A stretch of DNA of 64,000 bases from Bacillus sp. BGMRC 2118 (GTDB taxonomy: Bacteria; Bacillota; Bacilli; Bacillales; SA4): assembly GCA_008364785.1 (NCBI GenBank), contig VTTJ01000002.1, positions 580,112-644,111 on the forward strand, given 5' to 3'. Position 1 is the first letter of the stretch. Each line of letters starts with the position of its first letter. Below are positions 34,438 through 44,067 of the stretch, piece by piece. The notes beneath the pieces were generated by a model, which saw only the letters and a list, made by a program, of their open reading frames with translations, had not been told where the DNA came from and made no database searches. Position numbers and translations under genes: made by a program.

Positions 34438-35873
34438 GAATTGTAGGAGCAGGAGTTGGCGGACTTGTAACGGCGCTACTGCTTGCTAAACAAGGAAAGT
34501 CTGTCACCATATTTGAAAAGGAAGCCTTCTTAGGAGGTAGACTAACGTCTCAAGGAAATGAACGGTACCAGATTGATCAAGGACCAACCATTGTCCTTTT
34601 GCCAGATTTATTGAAGGAAATTCTTCAGGAGGCTGGCATACCAGAAGAAGAATTAGAGCTTATTCCGTGTGATCCACTATACGATATTCATTTTAATGAT
34701 GGAACTTCTTATACCAAGTATCGGGATCTGCCTACCCAACTAGCCGAAATAGAGCGACTGTTCCCAGGGGAGTCTGATCATTTTCTTCATTATCTCTCTG
34801 ACATGTCTCGAGTCTATCGACAAGGAATGAAAGCCTTTCTCTGCAAGACTTTTAAAAGAAAAAGAGATTTTCTTACTCTTGAAAATATGAAGCTATTAGT
34901 TGATTCAAAAGCTTACAAAGACTTGAAATCCTTTAATGCTTCCTACTTTTCACACTCAAAGCTTCAAGAGGCATATTCCTTACAATCCCTATACATTGGT
35001 GGTTCTCCCCTAGAGGTACCAGGACTGTATGGCTTGGTTGCCTACAGTGAGCATGCTTTTGGAATTTGGTATTTAAAAGGGGGGTATTACAGTCTAATAC
35101 CAGTGTTAGAAAGAGCCTGTAAACGAATGGGAATCACGATTCATGTCGAAGCTAAGGTAGAGAGCCTTCAAATTGAAGAGAATGTGTGCAAAGGGTTAGT
35201 TGTGAACAATGAGGATTACCATTTTGACGCAGTCGTTTTCAATGGTGATTTCCCCAATTTATACCCTATGATTAATACCCTTGAACGGAAGAAAAGCTAC
35301 AAACCTTCATCTGGTTGTGTCCTCGTTTATCTAGGAGTGGAGAAACGGTTTTCAAACATGAAAGCTCATCAATTTTACTTACCTGAACACTTTGATAAGA
35401 ATATGAACCAAGTGTTCAAAACAAAGCAGCTGCCTGATGATCCTTCCTTTTATATCTTTAACCCTGTCGCCATAGATGAAGAAGCAGCTCCTCCTGGAGA
35501 AAGTGTTCTTTACTTTCTCATCCCGGTACCTTCTGGTGAGGAAATTGATTGGGAAACGGAAGCAACTGTCCTTGTCGAAAAGGTGTTGAAAAAGGCTGAA
35601 CACAAGCATTTTTACGGATTACGAGACTCAATCAGGTGGATGGAAATTCGTACGCCCAAAGATGCCATAAAAGATGGTCTATTTCAAGGTGGAAGCTTCG
35701 GTATTGCTCCGACTCTATTTCAGTCAGGAGGATTCAGACCTCAACTATCTCCATATAACATTGAACGTCTGTATAGTGTGGGTGCCTCTGTTCACCCTGG
35801 AGGTGGGGTGCCAATTGTGCTACAAGGTGCACGTATTTTAAGCGAATTAATAAAAAAGGAGCTGGGAGCATGA
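34428..35873 (+). CDS. CrtI/CrtN-family carotenoid oxidoreductase (paralogue B)
   Basis: The 481-residue protein starts GIVGAGVGGLVTALLLAKQG (FAD motif), then GGRLTSQGNERYQIDQGPTIVLLPDLL. It ends with YSVGASVHPGGGVPIVLQGARI, the family C-terminus. It is the shortest and most divergent of the four paralogues here, with a C instead of S in several CrtN positions and the motif IDQGPT in place of FDLGPS. It overlaps paralogue A by 10 bases and crtM by 4 bases (ATGA), so the three are translated together and probably act in one pathway step series. Confidence 0.82.
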   Translation: MEIGIVGAGVGGLVTALLLAKQGKSVTIFEKEAFLGGRLTSQGNERYQIDQGPTIVLLPDLLKEILQEAGIPEEELELIPCDPLYDIHFNDGTSYTKYRDLPTQLAEIERLFPGESDHFLHYLSDMSRVYRQGMKAFLCKTFKRKRDFLTLENMKLLVDSKAYKDLKSFNASYFSHSKLQEAYSLQSLYIGGSPLEVPGLYGLVAYSEHAFGIWYLKGGYYSLIPVLERACKRMGITIHVEAKVESLQIEENVCKGLVVNNEDYHFDAVVFNGDFPNLYPMINTLERKKSYKPSSGCVLVYLGVEKRFSNMKAHQFYLPEHFDKNMNQVFKTKQLPDDPSFYIFNPVAIDEEAAPPGESVLYFLIPVPSGEEIDWETEATVLVEKVLKKAEHKHFYGLRDSIRWMEIRTPKDAIKDGLFQGGSFGIAPTLFQSGGFRPQLSPYNIERLYSVGASVHPGGGVPIVLQGARILSELIKKELGA

Positions 35874-36733
35874 TTCCTTCTAAACTGATAGTAGAGTGTG
35901 AAAAAATGATGAAGAAAGGCTCTGCTAGTTTTTACGAGGCTTTTCGTTTTCTTCCTTCACCAAGAAAAGAAGCAGTGTTTGTCATTTACGCATTCTGTAG
36001 ATTGATAGATGACTCAGTTGACGAGCCTGAAAATTCACCATATACACTCGAAGAACTAGAGAATCATTTTAACCATATTGAACAGGCAGAGGGACACTTT
36101 ATTTGGCCATCATTAAGGTGGTTGTTTGACAACTTTCCTATTAATAAAGAGCCGTTTTTAAAGCAAATATCAGGTCAACGAATGGACTTATCGTTAACAC
36201 ACTATCAATCAATGAACCAATTGGAAGTATATTGTGAAAAAGTAGCCGGTTCTGTTGGAGAAATGCTTCTACCCGTTCTTCATGATTCCCCGACCCTAGA
36301 TGTGCAAAAGGCAGGAATTCAGCTTGGGAAAGCAATGCAAATTGTTAACATTATTAGGGATGTTGGAGAGGATATAAATAGAGGCCGCCGATATATTCCG
36401 GATGAGTGGATGGCTTCTTATCAATATACCCATACTGAATTTGAAGAGATGAAAGTGAATTTTAGCTTTAAGAAAATGATTAATGGTTTGATGGACCTTG
36501 CGTGGAGTTGGTTTGAAGAAGGATTGGCAGATATTGAGTCCTATCCAACTGAAAGTGCGTTCTCAATTAAACTGGCATCCAACTATTATGCTGCCATTAT
36601 GGAGGCTGTCAAAATGAATGAATATCAAGTTTATACAAAGCGGACCGTGGTCAGTGATAAAAGAAAAAAAGCTATCTACTTAACGACGCTACAAAGTGCT
36701 TTAGAGGGTGTTGACCAATCGATTGAAGCTTAA
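35870..36733 (+). CDS. crtM: 4,4'-diapophytoene synthase (squalene/phytoene synthase family)
   Basis: The 287-residue protein has the two Asp-rich motifs that bind the diphosphates: FCRLIDDSVDEPE near residue 45 and NIIRDVGEDINRGRRYIP near 160, plus YCEKVAGSVGEM near 120. It condenses two farnesyl diphosphates head to head into the C30 carotene precursor; the C30 rather than C40 assignment follows from the CrtN/CrtP/CrtQ partners. AAAAAGGAG precedes ATG 35870. It resembles staphylococcal CrtM in length and motif spacing. Confidence 0.9.
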   Translation: MIPSKLIVECEKMMKKGSASFYEAFRFLPSPRKEAVFVIYAFCRLIDDSVDEPENSPYTLEELENHFNHIEQAEGHFIWPSLRWLFDNFPINKEPFLKQISGQRMDLSLTHYQSMNQLEVYCEKVAGSVGEMLLPVLHDSPTLDVQKAGIQLGKAMQIVNIIRDVGEDINRGRRYIPDEWMASYQYTHTEFEEMKVNFSFKKMINGLMDLAWSWFEEGLADIESYPTESAFSIKLASNYYAAIMEAVKMNEYQVYTKRTVVSDKRKKAIYLTTLQSALEGVDQSIEA

Positions 36734-36895
36734 TTTAGGCAAATCATTGTTTTTTACTAGATACCACCTGCCTTATACAGTCCTTGGTTCTTAGGTGGTT
36801 ATACTCCCCGAGGTGATAGATTCCTCATTATGTCCAAATTAGAGTAACTCGGTACAAAGCCATCATTCAATCATAGTGAGAAGGAGGGAAAATCA

Positions 36896-37936
36896 TTGAA
36901 TCCACGTGATAATGTGAATAAGAGAAAAGCAGATCATATCCAAATTTGTCTAAATGACGATGTAAATGGAAAAGGAATGACAACAGGTTTCGAGCATTTT
37001 TCCTTTATCCACCAAGCTCTTCCTGAGGTGGATTTTACAGACATTAACGTGGAGACATTTTTTCTTGGAAAGCAAGTGGCTACTCCTTTTCTAATAAGCT
37101 CGATGACCGGAGGAACCGAAAAGGCGATGATAATTAACCAAAACCTTGCCATCGCAGCAGAAGAAAAGGGGTGGTCATTTGGCGTAGGATCTGGAAGAGC
37201 TGCAGTTGAAGATCCTGAAAGAGCCTATACCTTTCAAATACGAAAGTATGCACCAAGCATTCCAATTATTGCGAATGTGGGGGCTGTGCAACTCAATTAT
37301 GGATTCGGTGTTGATGAATGTAAAAAAATTGTTGATTTAGTAGAAGCTGAAGCCTTAGTTCTACATTTAAACAGTCTGCAGGAGTTAATTCAGCCAGAAG
37401 GAAATACAAACTTCCGTGGTTTATTTCAAAAAATTGAAGAGCTATGTAAATCATTTCACCATCCAATCGGTGTGAAAGAGGTAGGGTGGGGAATTAATGG
37501 TAAATTGGCAAGGCGATTATTTGATGTGGGTATTTCATTTATAGATGTGGCTGGTGCAGGAGGAACGAACTGGAGTCAGGTTGAAAAACATCGTACCACT
37601 GATCCGCTAAAACGAGCAGTAGCTGAGGCGATTAGTGGCTTTGGTATTCCAACGTCGGAGTGTCTTCTTGATATAAAACAATATGAAAGTACAGGAACAC
37701 TCATTGCTAGTGGTGGGCTGGGCAATGGAGTAGAGGCAGCAAAGGCTATCGCGCTAGGCGCCGACCTTGCTGGCTTTGGCAGGTCCATTCTTGCAGAAGC
37801 CGTAACGTCAGAAAAGGCGTTAATCGAGCGTTTTACTCAAACAGAATACGAATTAAAGGCTGCTATGTTTAGTATTGGAGCAGCTTCCATAAGCGAGTTG
37901 AAGAACACTTCTTTCATAAAGCGAGTCGGTTACTAG
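36896..37936 (+). CDS. fni: Isopentenyl-diphosphate delta-isomerase, type 2 (FMN dependent)
   Basis: The 346-residue TIM-barrel protein starts at TTG 36896 with AAGGAGGG upstream. Motifs are RKADHIQICLNDDV near 10, TPFLISSMTGGTEKA near 60, FGVGSGRAAVEDP, HLNSLQELIQPEGNTNF near 155 with the Gln and Glu of the active site, VKEVGWG, and IASGGLGNGVEAAKAIALGADLAGFGR. It converts IPP to DMAPP, feeding farnesyl diphosphate and thus carotenoid synthesis. Placement directly after crtM supports a dedicated supply role. Confidence 0.93.
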   Translation: MNPRDNVNKRKADHIQICLNDDVNGKGMTTGFEHFSFIHQALPEVDFTDINVETFFLGKQVATPFLISSMTGGTEKAMIINQNLAIAAEEKGWSFGVGSGRAAVEDPERAYTFQIRKYAPSIPIIANVGAVQLNYGFGVDECKKIVDLVEAEALVLHLNSLQELIQPEGNTNFRGLFQKIEELCKSFHHPIGVKEVGWGINGKLARRLFDVGISFIDVAGAGGTNWSQVEKHRTTDPLKRAVAEAISGFGIPTSECLLDIKQYESTGTLIASGGLGNGVEAAKAIALGADLAGFGRSILAEAVTSEKALIERFTQTEYELKAAMFSIGAASISELKNTSFIKRVGY

Positions 37937-38218
37937 TTTTAAAATCTCTCTCGAGAATTTTTGGAGTGTTCAGAAGAAGAGAGGGCCGGTGAACGAACGG
38001 TATGTTAACCAACGGTAACTCCTGATGGACAATCGAAGTCACAACTTCAAGAAACCAATGAAATAAAATGATTTTTTGGCGGACAAATCATATAATCTAT
38101 CAGAAACAATGGAGGGATTGCTGCCATACCATTTTTACTTTTAGGATATTAGCAGTGATGGTTGGAGTATAAATGTGTTTCATTGTAGTTAAAATGGTAA
38201 AAAAGTGAGGTTACACGA

Positions 38219-39106
38219 ATGTTCACTGTTATGATTGCAAAATTACTTCGTCTCCTACCAAATCAAGCAATAAAGACACCTATGATTCCCTTTCAGCAAG
38301 TAAAAATGAAAAAGAATGTGGTAGTTGAAACAGCCGTTCAACCTACTAACATTTCCTTGTACTATCCCTTGGAAGCAAGACAAAAAAAGTTCCCTGTCTA
38401 TATTAATTTTCATGGTGGGGCGTTCATCATGCATGAAAAGGAGATGGATGATCCTTATTGCCGCTACCTGGCCAATCAGACAGAGTGTGTAGTTATTAAT
38501 GTGGATTATGCGAAAGCACCAGAGTACCCTTTTCCTAAACCGATTGAACAGAGTTATGAAATTCTTCAATGGATAAAGAGAAATGCCGATGATTTGAATA
38601 TCGATACGGAAAAAATGATGGTGGGCGGACAGAGTTCAGGGGCAAATATTGCAGCAGCCCTCTGTCTCTACTTAGAAGAGAAAGGGGAAAATCAGCCGCT
38701 GCTCCAAGTTCTTTCCTGCCCGATGCTTGATTTTGCAACCCCGCATGCCGATAAACCGGAACCGGATAAGTGGCGAGCCCGATATCCTCAAGTAGCCCAT
38801 TTCTTGAACATGTGCTACGTACCAGACAAAGGACAAGCGGAGCATCCGCTCGCTTCCCCTGTTCGTGCTGAGGTGAATGAAAGCTTAGCTTCTGCTCTTA
38901 TTCTTATAGCGGAGTATGACGCATTCAGGCCAGAAGCCGAATGCTATTCCGAGAAATTAAAAACTTCTGGGGTAAACGTTCAACAAGAGATATTTAAAGA
39001 TTGTAAACATGCTTTTACACACCTAGGCCCAAAAGAAAAAGCAGAAGAGGCTTGGAAGCTTGTCGCACGGAAAATTAGGCAAACGACCGAATCCTATGGA
39101 AATTGA
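38219..39106 (+). CDS. HSL-family alpha/beta hydrolase (esterase) in the carotenoid locus
   Basis: The 295-residue protein has the oxyanion motif NFHGGAFIM near residue 62, the nucleophile elbow GGQSSGAN near 140 (Ser in GQSSG), an Asp in LIAEYDAFRPEAE near 240 and the His in KDCKHAFTHLG near 265. This is the hormone-sensitive-lipase branch of esterases. Its place between fni and crtP suggests a role in carotenoid ester metabolism, possibly replacing or editing an acyl group, but that is inference. GTGAGG lies before ATG. No CrtO acyltransferase is present. Confidence 0.85.
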   Translation: MFTVMIAKLLRLLPNQAIKTPMIPFQQVKMKKNVVVETAVQPTNISLYYPLEARQKKFPVYINFHGGAFIMHEKEMDDPYCRYLANQTECVVINVDYAKAPEYPFPKPIEQSYEILQWIKRNADDLNIDTEKMMVGGQSSGANIAAALCLYLEEKGENQPLLQVLSCPMLDFATPHADKPEPDKWRARYPQVAHFLNMCYVPDKGQAEHPLASPVRAEVNESLASALILIAEYDAFRPEAECYSEKLKTSGVNVQQEIFKDCKHAFTHLGPKEKAEEAWKLVARKIRQTTESYGN

Positions 39107-39397
39107 AGAACTCTCTCCGTTATATCCCTACATCAAGCTTTTTGGCGGGTAAAGTAATTGTAAGTTTCCAGACTTATAGCAGTAGAAAAATAGAATACAA
39201 AGCTAAGTGTGATATCGGTGAAGATTACCAGTGGAAAAAACCTCTCTATCTTCTCTTATTTACAGGTGGATACTTGACTCTGTACGGAACAATGGCTATC
39301 AATGTCTAATCAAACCGAACTAGGTTACATAAGAAAAATGGTCCAAATCAACACTGCAGCAGCATGTTTGATTTGCAAGAAGGAGATGTATGAACAA

Positions 39398-40894
39398 TTG
39401 AAAAATAAAAACGTACTAGTTATCGGAGGCGGACTTGGTGGACTGTCGGCTGCGATTTCACTTGCGCAGGCCGGATACGATGTCTCCTTATATGAAAAAA
39501 ATGAACATATTGGAGGAAAGCTGAACAGACTCGAACAGGATGGTTTCGGTTTTGATTTGGGTCCATCCATTCTTACGATGCCTCAGATCTTTGAAAAGTT
39601 GTTTTCTGCCAGTGGGAAATCAATGAAGGACTACGTCCCAATAGAAAAGCTGGATCATCAATGGCGCTCCTTTTTCCCTAATGGAAATATCATAGACTTG
39701 TATGAAGATTTGAAAGAAATGCAAGAGAAGAACCCTTCGCTGAGTGAAAGGGATATGCGTGAATATCAGGATTTACTTCACTATTCAAAAAGACTTTATG
39801 ATATGACGGATAAAACCTATTTTCAGCATGGCGTGGATAAGACGAGAGAAATCATGAAACATACTGGGCTGTTCACTGCTTTAAAGAACTTTGATCTGTT
39901 TTCTACCGTTCATGGAGCCATTGATAAACGAATAAGCAATGTACAGTTCCGCGATATGCTATCCTACTTTATCAAGTACGTGGGTTCGTCCCCTTACGAT
40001 GCCCCGGCGGTCTTGAACATGATGATCTACATGCAGCATGACCAAGGTGTATGGTATGTACCCGGTGGTTTGCATAAACTGGCAAGCGGCCTAGTGAAGC
40101 TGGCTAACGAAGTGGGGGTTCACTTCCACCTGGGCAGGAAGATTGTCAAGCTTGAAAAAAAGAACGATGAAATCACAGGAGCACTTTTGGAAGACGGTAC
40201 AAGGCTTACAGCAGATTATTATGTTTCCAATATGGAAGTCATCCCGGTTTATGAACGATTATTGGAGGAAGACAGCCATTTTGTGAATAAATTAAAGAAG
40301 AAATTCGAACCGGCTAGCTCAGGTCTTGTCATGCATTTGGGCGTGAAAAAGAGCTATCCACAGCTGCGCCATCATAATTTCTTTTTTGCAGAAAATATGA
40401 AGCAGCAAATGCAATCAATCTTCCATCGCCGAGAACTGCCGAATGATCCGGTTATTTACTTAGTCAACGTTAATAAGACAGATCCGACCCAGGCTCCTGA
40501 CGGACATGAAAATATAAAAGTACTGCCCCATATTCCTTATATTCAGGATCAGAAACCTTTCACGCAGCAGGAATATGAACAATTCGCTGAGCGGACCTTG
40601 ATGAAATTAGAAAAGATGGGTTTGCACGATTTGCGGGCTAATATTGTAACAAAAGATCTATGGACACCGGAAGATATCAGGCGAATGTATGGCTCTGACC
40701 GGGGTGCAATTTATGGAACTGTGTCAGACCTTAAGAAAAATAAAGGATTCAAACATCCGAAACAGAGCGAACGCTATAGCAATCTATATTTTGTCGGTGG
40801 AACCGTAAACCCAGGCGGTGGAATGCCGATGGTCACCTTAAGCGGACAGCTTGTAAGCGAGAAAATTGTTCAGAGAGATTCTTTACATGCATGA
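39398..40894 (+). CDS. crtP: 4,4'-diaponeurosporene oxidase (CrtP / CrtNb type)
   Basis: From TTG 39398 the protein has 498 residues, the length of staphylococcal CrtP, and begins [20 protein letters not shown]. Close likeness to CrtP runs throughout: [81 protein letters not shown], and [22 protein letters not shown]. It oxidises a terminal methyl group of the C30 polyene to the aldehyde. AAGGAG at 39380-39385 is 12 bases before the TTG; ATG 39386 would be too close. The next gene, an aldehyde dehydrogenase, overlaps its end. Confidence 0.9.
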   Translation: MKNKNVLVIGGGLGGLSAAISLAQAGYDVSLYEKNEHIGGKLNRLEQDGFGFDLGPSILTMPQIFEKLFSASGKSMKDYVPIEKLDHQWRSFFPNGNIIDLYEDLKEMQEKNPSLSERDMREYQDLLHYSKRLYDMTDKTYFQHGVDKTREIMKHTGLFTALKNFDLFSTVHGAIDKRISNVQFRDMLSYFIKYVGSSPYDAPAVLNMMIYMQHDQGVWYVPGGLHKLASGLVKLANEVGVHFHLGRKIVKLEKKNDEITGALLEDGTRLTADYYVSNMEVIPVYERLLEEDSHFVNKLKKKFEPASSGLVMHLGVKKSYPQLRHHNFFFAENMKQQMQSIFHRRELPNDPVIYLVNVNKTDPTQAPDGHENIKVLPHIPYIQDQKPFTQQEYEQFAERTLMKLEKMGLHDLRANIVTKDLWTPEDIRRMYGSDRGAIYGTVSDLKKNKGFKHPKQSERYSNLYFVGGTVNPGGGMPMVTLSGQLVSEKIVQRDSLHA

Positions 40895-42284
40895 CAATGA
40901 AAGCCATTTTCTGAAGACATTACCCCAAAGGCAGAGGGAAGAACTGTTATCCACAGGTAGCCCTTCAATAGAAGTACGTAAAAAGCAGCTATTGAAGCTG
41001 AAAACCATTCTTTTGGAGCACGAAGAGGCCTTTACCTGGGCCCTTCATTCAGATTTGGGAAAACCAGCATTCGAATCCTTTTCATCTGAAATCGCTGTTT
41101 TATTGAATGAAATCGAGTATGTATGCAAGCATATAGCAAAATGGAACCGGCCAGTCCGGTCTAGGCACCTTAAAATGGGATATGTGGAAACGATTAATAG
41201 ACATAGGAATCCTTATGGAAGTGTACTCATCATCGGTTCGTGGAATTATCCAGTCCAACTTACCTTGATGCCTGCCATTGGTGCAATTGCAGGTGGAAAC
41301 CGCTGCGTGATCAAACCATCTGAACATGCGCCGAGAGTGGCTGAACTGCTAAAGAATATCATCAATCAGTCATTTCCAGCCGAACAAGTACACGTAGTGA
41401 CAGGAGATGCAAAAACAGCGAGCCTGTTAACTTCAGCTTCTTTTGACCTCATTTTTTTTACAGGCAGCGAAAAGACCGGGAAAGCTGTGGCAGAGCAGGC
41501 TGCTAAACAGCTCACACCGGTGATACTGGAACTCGGTGGGAAAAACCCATGTATTATGGATGAAACAGGCTACTCACAAGCTTCCATCAAGGATATTGTC
41601 TGGGGTAAATTCCTTAATGCTGGACAAACCTGTATTGCACCGGATACCCTTTTTGTTCATCATTCCATTTATGAAATAGCACTGAATGAGATTTCCGCCA
41701 CGCTTTCCGCTTTCTACGGAGAGCAGCCTCAGGCAAACGGTGATTATGGCAGGATTTGTACCCCAGCACAGTTTCAAAAAATGGTTGAGTTTATAGGACA
41801 GGGAATTGTCTGGCATGGAGGTGCACATGATCGAAACGATATGTTCATTGCCCCAACCGTGCTAACTGATATCAAACAAGGAAGTCCGATTCTAGCGGAA
41901 GAAATTTTCGGTCCGGTTCTTCCTGTCATTCCCTATAGCAACTTAAACACGTTATTATCCAGTGGCAGCCTTCAGCGTGATTCACTGACGGGGTATATAT
42001 TTAGTCAAAACAAGAATCACATTCAACTGTTCAAGAAACATATGCGTTCATCAACCATTAGTGTTAATCAAGTCATTCATCATGCCGCAAGCCCTCATAT
42101 CCCATTTGGAGGGGTTGGAAGAAGCGGATATGGTGCTTATCACGGCAAAGCTGGCTTTTTAGCTTTTACTTATGAAAAGACGTATTACCAAACGTATCAT
42201 TACTTACGTTTTCAAGGTAAATTCCCTCCGTATTCCGACCGAAATATGAAAGCATTGAAAAAGTTAAGAAAGTGGCTGTTGTAA
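40887..42284 (+). CDS. aldH: Aldehyde dehydrogenase, carotenoid (4,4'-diaponeurosporenal-type)
   Basis: The 465-residue class 3-like ALDH shows [22 protein letters not shown] near residue 115, [15 protein letters not shown], catalytic Glu in [10 protein letters not shown] near 215, catalytic Cys in [11 protein letters not shown] near 250 and [11 protein letters not shown]. It should oxidise the carotenal made by CrtP to the acid, as AldH does in staphyloxanthin synthesis. It overlaps the crtP stop by eight bases and precedes crtN. The hydrophobic C-terminus and basic end [11 protein letters not shown] recall membrane-attached fatty aldehyde dehydrogenases. An upstream TTG at 40866 is less likely. 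Confidence 0.88.
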   Translation: MHDNESHFLKTLPQRQREELLSTGSPSIEVRKKQLLKLKTILLEHEEAFTWALHSDLGKPAFESFSSEIAVLLNEIEYVCKHIAKWNRPVRSRHLKMGYVETINRHRNPYGSVLIIGSWNYPVQLTLMPAIGAIAGGNRCVIKPSEHAPRVAELLKNIINQSFPAEQVHVVTGDAKTASLLTSASFDLIFFTGSEKTGKAVAEQAAKQLTPVILELGGKNPCIMDETGYSQASIKDIVWGKFLNAGQTCIAPDTLFVHHSIYEIALNEISATLSAFYGEQPQANGDYGRICTPAQFQKMVEFIGQGIVWHGGAHDRNDMFIAPTVLTDIKQGSPILAEEIFGPVLPVIPYSNLNTLLSSGSLQRDSLTGYIFSQNKNHIQLFKKHMRSSTISVNQVIHHAASPHIPFGGVGRSGYGAYHGKAGFLAFTYEKTYYQTYHYLRFQGKFPPYSDRNMKALKKLRKWLL

Positions 42285-42478
42285 TAGGAAGTTTGAACAC
42301 AGGTGGTGTAGTTTATACAAAAGGTGACAAATGATTGTTTCACTTCCTGTGGGGAAATATCAGGAGAATTAGCGTTTATTCCTGGTGTAACCATGGAAAG
42401 GATAGGCGTATAACTGCCATTACTTCAGGACGGGTTAAGAAATGAATCAGACTATCTTTTGGAAGCGAGGGAAATTAC

Positions 42479-44008
42479 ATGAAAAAGAAGGTGATTGTCG
42501 TTGGTGCGGGTGTAGCGGGGCTAGCCAGTGCCATAAGGCTGCAGCATGCGGGCTATCAGGTAGAAATATATGAAAAAGGTGTAACACCCGGAGGCAAAAT
42601 GAATCGAATTGAACTGGATGGGGGATACACATTTGATTTGGGACCAAGCATCGTGATGATGCCGGAATTATATCGAGAACTATTTGAACTGTGCGGCCGC
42701 GACCCTGATGATTATATCCCGATGGAAAAATTGGACCCCATTTATCGGGCTTATTTCAGTGATATTCCTGACAAGCCTTTCGATATCTCCTCGGACCTAA
42801 CACAATTGACAAAGACAATTGAATCAATTAGTGAAGAGGATACGGCAGGTTTCTTTCAATATATGCATGAAATTTACAAACGATTTGTCATTGCAAAGCA
42901 TTATGTTCTTCAGAGGCCATTTCGCAAGAGGAAAGATTTTTATAACCTCCCGATGTTGAAGAAAGCATTGAAATTGAAACCATACGACACGGCAGATACG
43001 TTTATTAGTAAATACATAAAGAATGAACGATTAAAACAACTGATCAGTTTTCAAACGTTATACATAGGTATTTCCCCTCTTAAAAGTCCATCTTTTTACA
43101 CCATGATTCCTATGATTCAATTTTTATATGGAGTATGGTTTATCAAAGGTGGTATGTATACAATGGCTTTGGCCATGGAGAGGCTTTTCAAGGAACTTGG
43201 AGGAACCATTCACTATGGAAAAGATGTGCAGGAGATTGCCATTTTGAATCGCAAAGCTGAAGGAATTGTAGTGGATGGACAGAAAATCTCTTCGGATTAT
43301 GTTGTTTGTAATGCAGACTTTCCATATGCGGTGAAGCACTTGGTAAAAGATAAAACTGCAAAAGGAAAATATACCGATAAGAAAATCGACAGCATGAAAT
43401 ATTCTTGTTCATGTTTTCTGTTATATCTCGGTATGGACCGGAAATATGAAGAGATCGATCATGTACATAATTTTATTTTTAACGAAAACCTTGATCAGAA
43501 TCTGAAAGACATTTTTGATGGGAAGAAACTGACGAATGCGTCCTTTTATGTATATATCGCATCAAAAATGGATCCTTCCCTTGCACCTGAGGGGAAGGAT
43601 GGATTGTATATTCTGATGCCCGTTTCCGATATAGCTACAGCAAACTATACATGGGACGAAGAGACGATTTCTTATTATCGCAGTTACATTTTAAATGAAC
43701 TAAAGAAAATCCGTGGTTTTGAAAACATTGAAGATGAGATCGTCACTGAAACACATACAACACCATTGGATTTTAGGTCGAAATTTAATGCGTATAATGG
43801 TGCCACGTTTGGTTTGCAGCCAATCCTGAAACAAAGCAATCACTATCGTCCACAAAGCAAGGCGAGCCATTGTGAAAATTTGTACTTTACTGGAAGTAGT
43901 ACACATCCTGGTGCCGGTGTCCCAATCGTGCTATTATCAGCCAGAATTACTGCACAGGAATTGATACAAGACGATACGGGAAATTTGTTTGATTACTCTG
44001 TAAAATAG
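42479..44008 (+). CDS. crtN: 4,4'-diapophytoene desaturase (CrtN / CrtNa type)
   Basis: The 509-residue protein is the closest in the window to staphylococcal CrtN: VIVVGAGVAGLASAIRLQHAG, GGKMNRIELDGGYTFDLGPSIVMMPELYRELFE, the RKDFYNLP stretch, LISFQTLYIGISPLKSPSFY, GVWFIKGGMYTMA, ADFPYAVKHL, and LYFTGSSTHPGAGVPIVLLSARIT. It inserts double bonds into diapophytoene at the membrane, with FAD. GCGAGGG precedes ATG. It follows aldH by about 190 bases; despite the gap it is on the same strand and precedes crtQ by 60. Confidence 0.9.
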   Translation: MKKKVIVVGAGVAGLASAIRLQHAGYQVEIYEKGVTPGGKMNRIELDGGYTFDLGPSIVMMPELYRELFELCGRDPDDYIPMEKLDPIYRAYFSDIPDKPFDISSDLTQLTKTIESISEEDTAGFFQYMHEIYKRFVIAKHYVLQRPFRKRKDFYNLPMLKKALKLKPYDTADTFISKYIKNERLKQLISFQTLYIGISPLKSPSFYTMIPMIQFLYGVWFIKGGMYTMALAMERLFKELGGTIHYGKDVQEIAILNRKAEGIVVDGQKISSDYVVCNADFPYAVKHLVKDKTAKGKYTDKKIDSMKYSCSCFLLYLGMDRKYEEIDHVHNFIFNENLDQNLKDIFDGKKLTNASFYVYIASKMDPSLAPEGKDGLYILMPVSDIATANYTWDEETISYYRSYILNELKKIRGFENIEDEIVTETHTTPLDFRSKFNAYNGATFGLQPILKQSNHYRPQSKASHCENLYFTGSSTHPGAGVPIVLLSARITAQELIQDDTGNLFDYSVK

Positions 44009-44067
44009 AGACTTTTTTAGGATCATAAAAGCTGTGTATTTATACGAGCCGGAAGGAGATAGGGTTT

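Noticed and set aside
36760..36802. ACCACCT / AGGTGGT hairpin between crtM and fni
   Set aside because: The loop is near 30 bases and no T run follows; it is not a convincing terminator.
39103..39309. 68-codon frame overlapping the esterase stop, before crtP
   Set aside because: It starts at a TTG with no clear ribosome binding site, has no recognisable domain, and ends inside the leader of crtP; kept out as unsupported.
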